Part shown: in pieces, positions 19,520 to 28,502 of the stretch
Position numbering within the stretch: the stretch's first letter is position 1
Layout of the letters: each line of letters begins with the position of its first letter
Source: Gemmatimonadota bacterium
GTDB taxonomy: Bacteria > Gemmatimonadota > Gemmatimonadetes > Gemmatimonadales > GWC2-71-9
NCBI GenBank assembly: GCA_003222035.1
Contig: QHUS01000072.1
Span: forward strand, 44,778-108,777
DNA length: 64,000 bases
Reading direction: 5' to 3'
Translations under genes and position numbers: made by a program
Notes under the pieces: generated by a model
Database searches by the model: none
Seen by the model: only the letters and a program-made list of their open reading frames with translations
What the model was told of the DNA's origin: nothing

Positions 19520-21069
19520 AGGGCGCGGGGTCGTCGCTCTACGGCTCCGCCGCCTTCGGCGGCGTGGTCAATCTGCTCACCTACGACATTCCAACCGGGT
19601 GGCATGGGCGCGTGCGCGCCACCGGTGGGGCCTACGCCAACCCTCCCTCGGACGTCTGGACGTTCCGCGACTACACCGGCGGGCTGGGCGGCCTGGACGT
19701 CAGGGGCTCCTACGGCACCGAGACGCTGCGCGGCAGCCTCACGCTCGGCGGGCGGCACTCGGACGGCTTCCGCGAGCAGGATCGCAGCGATCAATGGGAA
19801 ACCGCCGGCCGGGCCGAGTGGCTGCCGGGGCCCGGCACCCGGATCAGCGCGTCGGGGGCGTGGACCAGTCACCAGTACCAAGTTTTCCCCACGTGGTGCG
19901 TCCCCGGCGGGTGCGACGACAGCCGGGGACAAGCGTACCAGCCCTTTATGATCGACACGTCCGGACGCGGCAGCTACACTCGCTCGGACAAGGGGTATGT
20001 CGCCGCGACGCTCGATCGCGCGGTGTCCGGCGCGTTCGCCTGGCAGGCACGCGGCTCCTGGCTCCGCAGCCACTTCACCGACTACAACCCCGACGACTGG
20101 TCGGTCTCCGATCGGCTCGGTGCCGAGCTGCGGGGCATCCTGCACGCCGCGGGCGGTGACGATCGCGTGGTCACGTTCGGCCTGGAAGCGGCGCACACGG
20201 ATGTCACGAGCGACATTTTCGGCGATCACTCCGAAGTCGCGTTGGGGCCATACGGCCAGGCGGAGCAGCGCGTGGGCCGCCTCCGGCTGACGGCAGGCCT
20301 GCGTCTCGATGACATCGCCGTAGACGGCGCCGGGACGGCGACCGTGCTGAGCCCCCGCATCGGCGCCGCTCTCCGGTCCGGGGTCGGCACGTGGCGCGCG
20401 TCCGTCGGCCGCGGCTTCCGGGCGCCGACGCTCGCCGAGCGATACGTCACCACCCGCGCCTTAGGCTTCGAGGTCATTCCCAACCCGGCGCTCGATCCCG
20501 AGACTGCCTGGTCGTTCGAGCTCGGCAACGGGGCCCCCGTTGCCTCTTGGGGGCGCCTCGACGCCGCCCTGTTCTGGACCGAGGCCTCTGACCTGCTCGA
20601 GCCCACGTTTGTGCTCGATGCCGGCGTCCAGAAGATCCAGATTCAGAATATCTCGCGTGCCCGGATACGGGGCCTGGACGCGTCGCTCACAACCGCGTCG
20701 CTGGTGCGCGGCCTGACGTCCTCGGTCGCCTACCTGTTCCTCGACGCGCGGGACCTCGCGACCGACTCGGTCCTGTCCTTCCGCCCCAAACACATGGTCA
20801 CGCTCGGCGCCGACTACCAATGGCGGACGCTCTCAGTGGGTGCCGAGTTCCGCTATACGAGCCGGATCGAACGGATCGAGCTCGAGCCGGTGTTCGGGGG
20901 AGACCCACGCGTGTCCGCCAAGGTGCTCGACCTCCGCGCCGGCTGGCAACACGAATCCCTGGGGATGCGGGTGCTGGTCGCGAACGCGCTCAACTACATG
21001 TACAATTTGGTCCCACGCACGCTCGAGCAGGTGCGCACCCTTTCGGTCGTTTTGACCTGGACTTATTAG
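19480..21069 (+). CDS. TonB-dependent receptor, plug and beta-barrel fragment
   Basis: Continues the receptor begun at 18896 in another frame. The first residues, [34 protein letters not shown], are the end of the plug domain. They are followed by a long beta-barrel with alternating aromatic strands and an intact C-terminus ending in LSVVLTWTY, with a terminal aromatic residue as needed for outer-membrane insertion. The barrel frame is fully open, so if the frameshift is real it is recent. ATG 19480 is only the first methionine in this frame, not necessarily a used start. The ligand is unknown; vitamin, siderophore or peptide uptake are typical. Confidence 0.8.
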   Translation: [529 protein letters not shown]

Positions 21070-21079
21070 ATTGGGGGCG

Positions 21080-21532
21080 ATGATCGGACCCTGTAGCCTC
21101 GCCGCCATACTCCTGCTGCACGGCATACAGGCGCACCCGCTCGACGGCACGTGGGACCTGACGCGCATTTTCCGCGCAGGGGCGTCCCCCACCTCGCGCT
21201 CCGTGCCCATCGATTCCACCGTCTTCGTCCGCATCACGCTCGAGACCCACGTCGGAGACTGGATTTCCGGCCGATTGTATCGGCGCTATCACGGCGAGCC
21301 CGACGGAAGCAAAGTGGAAGCGGGGCCGCTGCGCGGTACCGGCCGCTGGATCATCGGGGTCGAGCTCGAGAAACCCGCCTGGACGCGGGCACGCACCGCG
21401 GCGTGGCTCGTCGGGGACACGCTGCGTCTCGGCACCCCCCTCGTGCCCGACGCCGACAGCCTGGAGCTGCGGCGGGTGACCGCCGATGCCCCATATCCCG
21501 CGAGCGTCGTTGAAGTGGTAACCGCCCGATGA
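21080..21532 (+). CDS. Secreted protein, unknown function
   Basis: A 150-residue protein with a short signal-like N-terminus (MIGPCSLAAILLLHGIQAHPLDGTWDL). The mature part (GTWDLTRIFR, ISGRLYRRYHGEPDG, GTGRWIIGVELEKPAW) has a small beta-barrel look, like the DGTWxL start of lipocalin-like domains, but I cannot assign a family. ATG 21080 is ten bases after the receptor stop. The last codon overlaps the next start by four bases, so this and the following small secreted protein are probably translated together downstream of the TonB receptor. Confidence 0.6.
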   Translation: MIGPCSLAAILLLHGIQAHPLDGTWDLTRIFRAGASPTSRSVPIDSTVFVRITLETHVGDWISGRLYRRYHGEPDGSKVEAGPLRGTGRWIIGVELEKPAWTRARTAAWLVGDTLRLGTPLVPDADSLELRRVTADAPYPASVVEVVTAR

Positions 21533-22074
21533 CGATTCCTCGTGACGTCGTCCGCGTGACGCCGTTCTGCGTGACGGTATTTCTCTTTTGCAGCGGTGAT
21601 CGCTCCCGCTCTCCCACATGCGGCATGGCGCAGCTCATTGGGCCCTCCCTGATCCAGGACCAGCTCAGACACCTGCCCTTCGTCTTGACCGGCCCTCCGC
21701 GCGGTCTTCCCGGCACCCTTCCGGTTCGCGTCGCCGGCGTGGCACAGCAGAGCACCGTTGTCGTGACCGATGCCAGGGGTGGCTTGACGATGGAATACCA
21801 GGGTGCCGGATTCCCACGCGGATCGATGAGCGATAGCACTGGCTATGCGCTCCTGGTGGTGGACGATTCCACGCAGCGGGCCGAGGGCGTCCTGATCTAC
21901 GAGTCGCAGCGGCCGCCGCCGGGGTACCCGAGCATCGGCACCCTCACCGCCCAGGGCGAGAGCGTCCCGTTGTACGGCGTGCGCGTGGAATGGGCGAGCG
22001 TTTCGAACCCGAAATGCCCGCTGCTCGGCGCGCCCCCCCTTTCCACCACTGCGCCTGCGCCACCGTCGCAGTGA
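21529..22074 (+). CDS. Secreted protein, unknown function
   Basis: A 181-residue protein with hydrophobic N-terminus (VVRVTPFCVTVFLFCSGD), possibly a signal or lipoprotein sequence. The rest is Ser/Thr/Gly-rich beta-type sequence (LPVRVAGVAQQSTVVVTDARGGLTMEYQGAGF) with a proline-rich tail. No family recognised. It is sandwiched by four-base overlaps with the gene before and the amidotransferase-like hydrolase after it, so it belongs to the same transcript as the TonB receptor region. Confidence 0.6.
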   Translation: MTIPRDVVRVTPFCVTVFLFCSGDRSRSPTCGMAQLIGPSLIQDQLRHLPFVLTGPPRGLPGTLPVRVAGVAQQSTVVVTDARGGLTMEYQGAGFPRGSMSDSTGYALLVVDDSTQRAEGVLIYESQRPPPGYPSIGTLTAQGESVPLYGVRVEWASVSNPKCPLLGAPPLSTTAPAPPSQ

Positions 22075-22757
22075 CGAAGATCGTGGCGGTGACCGCCACG
22101 CGCCGCGTGGACGCGGGGCGCGAGCGTGTCGCCCTGAATACCGCGTACGTGCAGGCGCTGACGCGGGCGGGGCTCATCCCGCTCGTCGTGCCTCCCATGC
22201 TCGAGCCGGAGACGGCCTGTGCGGCGCTCGACAGGGTGCAGGGTCTGGTCCTCACCGGAGGGGAGGATGTGGAGCCCGGCCGCTACGGCGCGGCGCCCCA
22301 CCCCAAGCTGGGCGAAACCGATGCGGCCCGGGACGCCGTCGAAGTCGCCTTGATTCACGGCGCCGAGCGGCGGCGCCTCCCGATCCTCGCCATCTGCAGA
22401 GGTATTCAGATTCTCAACGTCGCGTGGGGGGGGACGCTCTACCAGGACCTCGCGAGCGAGCGCCCCGGACCCATCGACCACGCTGATTCCCACACCCGGC
22501 ACGGACTACGTCTCGAGCCGGGCAGCCTGGCGCAGCGCACGCTGCAGATCGTGACCGTGAGCGTGAACACTCGACATCACCAGGCGATCCGCGCGCTGGC
22601 GCCGGTGCTGCGCGCGACGGCCTGGGCTGAGGACGGCGTGATCGAGGCAGTCGAGCGGACGGACGGGGAGGGGCCGTTGGTCCTGGCGGTTCAATGGCAC
22701 CCGGAGGACGACGTGGAGGGAGCGCTGTTCCGCGGCTTCGCCCAGGCGATCGCGTGA
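22071..22757 (+). CDS. Class-I glutamine amidotransferase-like hydrolase (peptidase C26, PuuD-like)
   Basis: A 228-residue hydrolase of the gamma-glutamyl-gamma-aminobutyrate hydrolase type. It shows VLTGGEDVEPGRYG, the nucleophile cysteine in LPILAICRGIQILNVAWGGTLYQDL, a conserved HHQAI segment and the catalytic His-Glu in AVQWHPED. These enzymes cleave gamma-glutamyl bonds in the cytoplasm; the exact substrate is unclear. GTG 22071 is chosen because it overlaps the upstream stop by four bases and puts the first beta-strand (KIVAVTATR) at the N-terminus. The next gene starts in its last codon. Confidence 0.85.
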   Translation: MTKIVAVTATRRVDAGRERVALNTAYVQALTRAGLIPLVVPPMLEPETACAALDRVQGLVLTGGEDVEPGRYGAAPHPKLGETDAARDAVEVALIHGAERRRLPILAICRGIQILNVAWGGTLYQDLASERPGPIDHADSHTRHGLRLEPGSLAQRTLQIVTVSVNTRHHQAIRALAPVLRATAWAEDGVIEAVERTDGEGPLVLAVQWHPEDDVEGALFRGFAQAIA

Positions 22758-23176
22758 GCATCCCGTTTCCGTCCCCCGAGTGGGTGCGCGCGTATGGTGC
22801 GGCGATCAACGCGAACAGCGTCTACAAGGCAGCGTCGCTCGAATGGACCTTCGGGGCCGTCGCGCTCGTGGTCAACCCACAGCCCGACATCGGCATCGCC
22901 GAGCCACTGGGGATCTGGCTCGATCTGGATCGCGGCGTGTGCCGGGAGGCGAAGGTAGTGTCACAACAGGAGGCCGACGGGGCGCCGTTCGTGATTACCG
23001 CCGACTACGCCCAGTGGAAACGCGTCATTCGCAAGGAGCTGGGGCCGATCGCGGGCATTATGCAGCGCAAGCTCCTGCTCAAGGGCTCGCTGCCGATCGT
23101 CGTGCGGTTCGTGAAATCGGCTGAGCAGCTGGTCGAGTCCGCGACGACGGTGCCCACGAGATTCTTGGACGAATGA
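22754..23176 (+). CDS. SCP2-like sterol-carrier-type protein
   Basis: A 140-residue cytoplasmic protein with features of SCP2-like lipid-binding domains: the strand pattern GIWLDLDRGVCREAKVV, FVITADYAQWKRVIRKEL, and a glycine-rich helix KLLLKGSLPIVVRFVKSAEQLV near the end. Its ligand is unknown. GTG 22754 overlaps the amidotransferase-like gene by four bases (GTGA). The stop is followed within five bases by an inverted pair of iterated octamers that fills the gap to the converging gene. Confidence 0.65.
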   Translation: MSIPFPSPEWVRAYGAAINANSVYKAASLEWTFGAVALVVNPQPDIGIAEPLGIWLDLDRGVCREAKVVSQQEADGAPFVITADYAQWKRVIRKELGPIAGIMQRKLLLKGSLPIVVRFVKSAEQLVESATTVPTRFLDE

Positions 23177-23180
23177 GAAA

Positions 23181-23238
23181 GGACGGTCGGACGGTCGGAC
23201 TGTGAACGCTCATCCGTCCGACCGTCCCACAGTCCGAC
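23181..23238. repeat. Inverted pair of iterated 8-mers between converging genes
   Basis: The left arm (23181-23204) is three units of the form GGACGGTC. The right arm (23213-23238) is its inverted form. Two perfect pairings exist: 14 bases (23181-23194 with 23214-23227) and 11 bases (23194-23204 with 23228-23238). The element occupies the whole gap between two converging genes and could act as a hairpin terminator, although no T-run follows. A diverged single-arm copy (20 of 23 bases) lies at 43812-43834. Confidence 0.75.
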
Positions 23239-23945
23239 TATAGATTTCGCAGTATCTTTTCCGTCGTGCGGACGTTCGGAAAGAACACCCGGTCGCTCAG
23301 GCGATTGAACGCGACGCGCAGCGTGGGGAACCGCTCGGCCGCTGTACGGTAGATGGGGGCAACGCCGAAATGGTCGGCGAGCCGGTGCTCGGCGGCGAGC
23401 CGATAGCCCTGCCGTCCGAGCGCGTCGTAGTACGGCAGATCGGGCCCGCCCCGGCGCGAGCGCCGGGCCGCGATGTAGTCGGGAAACAGGCCAGCGAGCC
23501 AGAGACTGTAGTTGCCGAGATGCACCCGGAGCAGGAAGGCTCGTTCGCCGGCGTCGTCGAGCGCAGTGAGGTCTTCCACCATGTCCACCAGGTAGCGGTA
23601 GGTCTCGTCGTCGGTGCGGCGGATGCGAGCGGCCCGGTCATGATCGCCGAACTCCAGCACGAGCGCGGCCAGATAGTCGGCCAACATGCGGTCGTCGACC
23701 CCGGCGATGCGCAATGTGTGGCGCACCGCCACGTAAGCGAACAGCGCCGGCGACGGCACGACGAGCGTCCGCAGCGCCACCAGCGCCTCCAGCAGGTCGG
23801 GATCGTCGAGCAACCGATCGGGCCCTTCCTCGAGCATGACGCGCTCCAGGCGCGAGCGGCGGGCTGCGTCGCCGCGCGCCAGGGCGAGCGCGACGACCAG
23901 CAAGTCCTGCGCCCGCAGACGACCCCGCACGTTGGCCAGAATCAT
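23238..23945 (-). CDS. Uncharacterised conserved-looking protein
   Basis: A 235-residue soluble, mostly helical protein: AQDLLVVALALARGDAARRSRLERVML near the start, YLVDMVEDLTALDDAGERAFLLRVHLGNYSLWLAGLFPDYIAARR in the middle and YDALGRQGYRLAAEHRLADHFGVAPIYRTAAERFP towards the end. I do not recognise a family. The well-ordered helices and codon bias argue that it is real. ATG 23945 lies in the same CATG as the start of the histidine kinase on the other strand. A longer version would add Ser/Thr/Arg-rich sequence that looks like off-frame noise. Confidence 0.7.
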   Translation of the reverse strand: MILANVRGRLRAQDLLVVALALARGDAARRSRLERVMLEEGPDRLLDDPDLLEALVALRTLVVPSPALFAYVAVRHTLRIAGVDDRMLADYLAALVLEFGDHDRAARIRRTDDETYRYLVDMVEDLTALDDAGERAFLLRVHLGNYSLWLAGLFPDYIAARRSRRGGPDLPYYDALGRQGYRLAAEHRLADHFGVAPIYRTAAERFPTLRVAFNRLSDRVFFPNVRTTEKILRNL

Positions 23946-25896
23946 GCCCAAGCCTCCCTCTAACGCTACTACCCCTTGGCTTGCACCCGAGTTGCTGGCG
24001 CGGCTGACGACGCTCGCCCAGGAGCTGGCGGGGGCGTTCCGTCCATCGACGGTCGTCGAGGTCGTCGCGCGCGCACTCGGCGAGCTGCTCCAGCCCGACC
24101 GGGTTTCCGTCATCCTACTTGACGCCGAGTCGAACCGGCTGGCGGTGACGTACGACACGTACCCCGTGCCGGCCCGCACCGACGACCCGTTGCTTCAGCT
24201 GGCGTTGCGGCGTGGGCCGCTCGCCTTCCCCAGGGAGGTGCAGGAAGAAGCCCGGCGGCGTGGCGCAGAGCTGCGGGACGCCGTGCCCGGCTCCTGGCTC
24301 GGAGCCCCGCTCATCGCCGGAGCCCGCACCATGGGCGCCGTATCCCTTTCCAGCGACCGCCCTGGGGTGCTCGGCGAAGCCGAGCTCACACTCGTCTCGG
24401 CCGTGCTCGCCCAGGCCGCCATCGCACTCGAGAACGCCCGTCTGGTGGAGCTCTTGTCCTCCGCCAAGCGTGAGTGGGAGAAGACCGTCGACGCCATCTC
24501 CCAGGCGATCTGCATCGTCGACGCGCATGGCACGGTCCGCCGCGCCAACCGCGTGTTCGCCGACCTCATCCAAACGGCCGTGACCGCGATTCCCGGACGA
24601 CCCTGGCTGGGCCTCTTCCCTCCCCCCTGGGCGGACCCCGTGGCGCGCGCCATCGCCGAACCGTCCGCGAACACGGTCGAGATCCGCAGCGGCGAGCGAG
24701 TGCTTCTGCTGACCGCGATTCCCATGGCGGAGCCGGGATCGGCGGTGCTCGTCTTCGAGGACCAGACCGATCGGCGCCGCCTGCAGGAGCAGCTTATACA
24801 GTCTGAGAAAATGTCGGCGATCGGTCAACTGATCGCCGGTGTGGCGCACGATTTGAACAACCCTCTGGCCTCGGTGGTCGGCTTCAGCGACTTCCTGGTC
24901 GAGGCCGGGGAGATCCCGGCGTCGCTCCAGGAGCCCCTGCAAGTGATCCGCCAGGAGGCCGAGCGGGCGGCCACGATCGTCAAGAACCTGTTGTCCTTCG
25001 CCCGCAGTCAGGAGGGCGAGCGCATCCGGCAGCCGATCCGGACACTCCTCGATTCGACGCTCGTGCTGCTGCGCAATCAGCTGATGGCCCACAAGGTCGA
25101 GGCCACGGTGGAAGTCGAGGCGGGTCTGCCGGAGGTGCTGATCAACGCGAACCAGATCAAGCAGGTGTTCGTGAACCTGATCAACAACGCGTGCCAGGCG
25201 ATCGCGAGTGACGCGCCATCCGGGCGGATCTGGATCAACGCGCGACGAGTGCACGATGCGGTCGCCGTGAGCGTCACGGACTCGGGCCCGGGCATATTCG
25301 AAGACGTCGCGGCTCGCGTGTTCGAGCCGTTCTTCACGACCAAGCCGGAAGGACAAGGCACGGGGCTCGGGCTGTCGATCAGCCAGGGAATCATGAAGGA
25401 ACATGGGGGGCGGATCACGCTCGACACCCGGCCCGGGAGCGGGGCCACCTTCACGGTGGAGCTGCCGATCAGCGTTCCCCTGACGCGGGCCGAGGCCGCG
25501 CCCCTCCCCCCCGGCGACGTGAAACCGCTCAGCATCCTCGTCGTGGACGACGAGCCGCACATCCTGCATTACATGCGCGCCACGCTCGAGAGCTGGGGGC
25601 ACAAAGTCGAGGTCGCGAGCGATGGCACGTACGCGCTGGAACGCGCGCTGGCAGGCCCGTTCGACGTCATCATTTGCGACCTGCGCATGCCACACCTCTC
25701 CGGCCGCGACATGTACACGAAGCTCGCCCGCGAGGACCCGCGCGTCGCCGAACGGATCATCTTCGCCACGGGCGATACGGTGCGGGGTGACACGCTGCAG
25801 TTCCTCGAAGCGCTCGGTCGGCCGTACCTGCGCAAGCCGTTCACCCTGGCCGAGCTGCGCGCGGCGCTCGGTCATGCCGCCAAGCAGCCGGCCTGA
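23944..25896 (+). CDS. Hybrid sensor histidine kinase (GAF-PAS-HisKA-HATPase-REC)
   Basis: A cytoplasmic-looking sensor kinase of 650 residues. A GAF-type domain spans about residues 20-165 (VVARALGELLQPDRVSVILLD, then FPREVQEEARRRG). A PAS-type domain follows at about 175-280 (DAISQAICIVDAHGTVRRANRVF). The dimerisation/phosphoacceptor domain has H302 in GVAHDLNNPLAS, and the ATPase shows INNACQAI, DSGPGI and GTGLGLSIS. The C-terminal receiver has the phospho-accepting D579 in IICDLRMPHLSG and the lysine in YLRKPFT. No membrane segment is present, so it likely senses an internal signal. No DNA-binding partner is adjacent. Confidence 0.92.
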   Translation: MPKPPSNATTPWLAPELLARLTTLAQELAGAFRPSTVVEVVARALGELLQPDRVSVILLDAESNRLAVTYDTYPVPARTDDPLLQLALRRGPLAFPREVQEEARRRGAELRDAVPGSWLGAPLIAGARTMGAVSLSSDRPGVLGEAELTLVSAVLAQAAIALENARLVELLSSAKREWEKTVDAISQAICIVDAHGTVRRANRVFADLIQTAVTAIPGRPWLGLFPPPWADPVARAIAEPSANTVEIRSGERVLLLTAIPMAEPGSAVLVFEDQTDRRRLQEQLIQSEKMSAIGQLIAGVAHDLNNPLASVVGFSDFLVEAGEIPASLQEPLQVIRQEAERAATIVKNLLSFARSQEGERIRQPIRTLLDSTLVLLRNQLMAHKVEATVEVEAGLPEVLINANQIKQVFVNLINNACQAIASDAPSGRIWINARRVHDAVAVSVTDSGPGIFEDVAARVFEPFFTTKPEGQGTGLGLSISQGIMKEHGGRITLDTRPGSGATFTVELPISVPLTRAEAAPLPPGDVKPLSILVVDDEPHILHYMRATLESWGHKVEVASDGTYALERALAGPFDVIICDLRMPHLSGRDMYTKLAREDPRVAERIIFATGDTVRGDTLQFLEALGRPYLRKPFTLAELRAALGHAAKQPA

Positions 25897-25902
25897 GCGC
25901 TC

Positions 25903-26955
25903 ATGCGCGTGCTCCACGTCGACTCCGGCCGGGAATACCGGGGGGGCCAGAACCAGGTCCGCCTGCTGACTCGCGAGCTGGCCCGGCAGGCCGACGTCCA
26001 ACAGCGGGTCATCACCAGGCGGGGCAGCGAGCTGTCGCGTCGCGTGACGGCCGCCGGGGTCCTCGTTCGCGACGTCCCCTGGACCCTCGGGCTGGACCCT
26101 CGCGCCTGCTGGCGCATCGTGGTCGAGGCGCTCGCCTGGCGGCCCGACATCATCCACGCGCACAACAGTCACGCCGTCACCCTCGCCGTTTGGGCTCGCG
26201 GATTCTTGAGGTACACCGGCTCGCCACCCCGCCTCGTCGCCACGCGCCGGGTCGTATTCCCGGTGCGCCGCGCCAGCGCCTTGCGGCGCGTGGATATCGT
26301 CGTCGCAATCTCCGAGGCCGTGCGTGCGACCTTGTTGGCGGCGAGGTTCCCGGCGGGAGAGGTGAAGGTCGTCCCCTCCGGAGTCGATCCCGACGAGGTG
26401 CGTCGTGCGGCCGCGGTACCGTTCGACCTCCGGTCGAGGCTCGGTGTCGCCGACCGCACGCCGGTGGCCGTGAACGTCGCGGCGCTCGAGCCCGGAAAGG
26501 ATCAGGAGACGTTGATCCGCGCGGCACACGCGGCTCGGGGGACGCGCCCCGACCTCCATTGGGTGATTGCCGGCGACGGTCCGAGCCACAGTGCCCTCGC
26601 GGCCGAAGTGCAGCGGCTCGACCTCGCCAATCGTGTCCACCTGCTCGGCCACGTTCAGCAGGCGGACGCGCTGCTGCGGGAGAGCGATGTCGTCGTCCTG
26701 TCGTCGCGCGCGGAGGGACTGGGCACCGTGCTGCTGCACGCCCTGGCGCTGGGTAAGCCGGTGGTCGCCACCGCCGGAGGTGGTCCGGTCGACATCGTGC
26801 CCGCAGAGGGCCTCGTGCCGGTCGGCGATGCCACCGCGCTAGCCGAGAAGGTCATCGACGCGCTGCAGCACCCCACGCCGTTCCCCCTTCCCCCGCGGTT
26901 CACGGCTGCGGCGATGGCCGCGGGTGTCTTGGCCGCGTATCGGTCGCTCGTCTAG
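25903..26955 (+). CDS. Glycosyltransferase family 4 (GT-B fold)
   Basis: A 350-residue glycosyltransferase. The acceptor half starts MRVLHVDSGREYRGGQNQVRLLTREL with the glycine-rich loop. The donor half has KVVPSGVDPDEV, AALEPGKDQETLIRAA, HLLGHVQQADALLRESDVVVLSSRAEGLGTVLLHALALGKPVVATAGGGPVDIV, with the EGLG..LLHALA (ExxxxxxxE-type) motif. It probably transfers a sugar from a nucleotide donor to an envelope lipid or polysaccharide. The start lies six bases after the kinase gene. A second glycosyltransferase domain is encoded next, suggesting a shared surface-glycan pathway. Confidence 0.9.
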   Translation: MRVLHVDSGREYRGGQNQVRLLTRELARQADVQQRVITRRGSELSRRVTAAGVLVRDVPWTLGLDPRACWRIVVEALAWRPDIIHAHNSHAVTLAVWARGFLRYTGSPPRLVATRRVVFPVRRASALRRVDIVVAISEAVRATLLAARFPAGEVKVVPSGVDPDEVRRAAAVPFDLRSRLGVADRTPVAVNVAALEPGKDQETLIRAAHAARGTRPDLHWVIAGDGPSHSALAAEVQRLDLANRVHLLGHVQQADALLRESDVVVLSSRAEGLGTVLLHALALGKPVVATAGGGPVDIVPAEGLVPVGDATALAEKVIDALQHPTPFPLPPRFTAAAMAAGVLAAYRSLV

Positions 26956-26966
26956 ATTGCAGGGCC

Positions 26967-28502
26967 ATGATCTACGTCTGCATCCCCGCCCACAACGAGG
27001 CTCGGACGGCCGGCCTGGTGCTGTGGAAGGTGCGCCAGGTATTCACGGCGTTTCCCCGCGAATACCAGCTGCTGGTCCTGGACGACGCCTCGACCGACGA
27101 CACGGGGGAGGTGCTGGCGGCGTACGCCAAAGTGCTGCCGATGACGATCGTCACGCACCGCGATCGCCGCGGCTATGCGAGCAGCCTGGAAGAGCTGCTG
27201 CGGCTGGCGCTGCAGCGGACCGACCGGCCGAAGCGCGACTGCGCGATCACCCTCCACGCGGACTTCACCCATTCGCCGGAGAGCATGGAGGAGATGGTGA
27301 AACACCTCGAGTCCGGGGCCGACCTGGTCGTCGGGGAGCTCGTGGAACAGCGGAGCGCGGGGCGCGTCCCCCGCGTCCTGCGGCTCACCCGCCGCTGGAC
27401 CCCCCGGCTGCTTCGGGTGCCCGGGCTGCGGGACAGCGTCTCCGGTTTCCTCGCGTTGCGTTTGGTAGTGCTGCGACAGGCGCTGCGGCGGGACGCGGCG
27501 CGCTTCCTCGAGACCGAGGGTGTGTGCGCCAGCGCCGAGTTGGTCGCACGATTGGCCCCCCATGCGCGCCGGCTCGACACCGTGCCGACGGCCGCCCGGT
27601 ACGATCTCGCACAGCGCCCGTCGCGCGTGCGGCCCTGGCGCCAGCTGCTCGCCGCATGGCGCGCCCGACCCGTCCTTCGCGCCGCCCGCACCGCGGTCGC
27701 CTTGCTCGTCCTCATGATGGGGGGCGCCCTGCACGCCCAGTCGGACAGCGCACACACTGACTCGGCACGAACCGATTCAGCCACCTTCTCTTCTCCGCAG
27801 GACATGGCCATCGTAAAGCCCGTAGCGGTGCCGTTCCCGATCGGCGAGCGACTGGTGTACGGAGCGCGCTACGGACCCTTCAGCGTCGGCACCGCCACGA
27901 TGCAGGTCGCGGGGATCGACACGGTGCGCGGTGTGGAAGCGGTCCACTTCGTATTCCTGATCGACGGGGGCGCGCTGTGGTATCACATCCACCAGAACCT
28001 CGAGTCGTGGGTGGGACTGCACGACTTCCACTCGCGCCGGTTCCTGAATCAGACCGAGGAGAAGGGACGCTCCTGGGAACGGACGTTCGAGATCTTTCCT
28101 GATTCGGGCTTCTATCGCGAAGTCGGGCGCGATACGACGATCGCCACCGTGCCGGATCCGCTGGACGACGCCGCCTTTCTCTACTGGATCCGTACGGTGC
28201 CGCTCGAGGTCGGCAAGCGGTACGAGTACCGCCGCTATTTCCGCCTTGAGCGGAACCCCGTGATCGTCGAAGTCCTGAAGCGTGAGAAGGTGAGCGTGGC
28301 GGGCAAGAAATGGGATGCGATCGTGGTGCGCCCGCGCATTCCCAATGGCGGTGGCATCTTCGCCGAGAAAGCCGACGCCCGGATGTGGCTCTCCGACGAC
28401 ACCCGGCGCATCATGCTCGCGCTGCAGTCGAAGTTCTCGTTCGGCCAGGTCACGCTCAAGCTCAAGGAGTACTCCGACACTCCCCGTTCGGAGCACCAAT
28501 GA
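26967..28502 (+). CDS. Fusion of family-2 glycosyltransferase and DUF3108 envelope domain
   Basis: A single open frame of 511 residues. Residues 1-235 form a GT2 domain (MIYVCIPAHNEARTAGLVLWKVR, LVLDDASTDDTGEVL, then a HADFTHSPE segment where GT2 enzymes have the metal site). A hydrophobic stretch (TAVALLVLMMGGALHAQ) follows at about 244-260 and would serve as a signal peptide if it began a protein. Residues 261-511 resemble DUF3108 (PFPIGERLVYGARYGPFSVGTATMQV), an export-associated beta domain. Either one protein spans the membrane, or the second half starts internally, for instance at a GTG before PWRQLL. The next start overlaps its stop by four bases. Confidence 0.75.
   Translation: MIYVCIPAHNEARTAGLVLWKVRQVFTAFPREYQLLVLDDASTDDTGEVLAAYAKVLPMTIVTHRDRRGYASSLEELLRLALQRTDRPKRDCAITLHADFTHSPESMEEMVKHLESGADLVVGELVEQRSAGRVPRVLRLTRRWTPRLLRVPGLRDSVSGFLALRLVVLRQALRRDAARFLETEGVCASAELVARLAPHARRLDTVPTAARYDLAQRPSRVRPWRQLLAAWRARPVLRAARTAVALLVLMMGGALHAQSDSAHTDSARTDSATFSSPQDMAIVKPVAVPFPIGERLVYGARYGPFSVGTATMQVAGIDTVRGVEAVHFVFLIDGGALWYHIHQNLESWVGLHDFHSRRFLNQTEEKGRSWERTFEIFPDSGFYREVGRDTTIATVPDPLDDAAFLYWIRTVPLEVGKRYEYRRYFRLERNPVIVEVLKREKVSVAGKKWDAIVVRPRIPNGGGIFAEKADARMWLSDDTRRIMLALQSKFSFGQVTLKLKEYSDTPRSEHQ

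Noticed and set aside
27720..27785. Short DSAHT/DSART peptide tandem in the GT2-DUF3108 fusion as a heptad element
   Set aside because: The period is 15 bases and the units look like an ordinary low-complexity linker after a signal-type helix.
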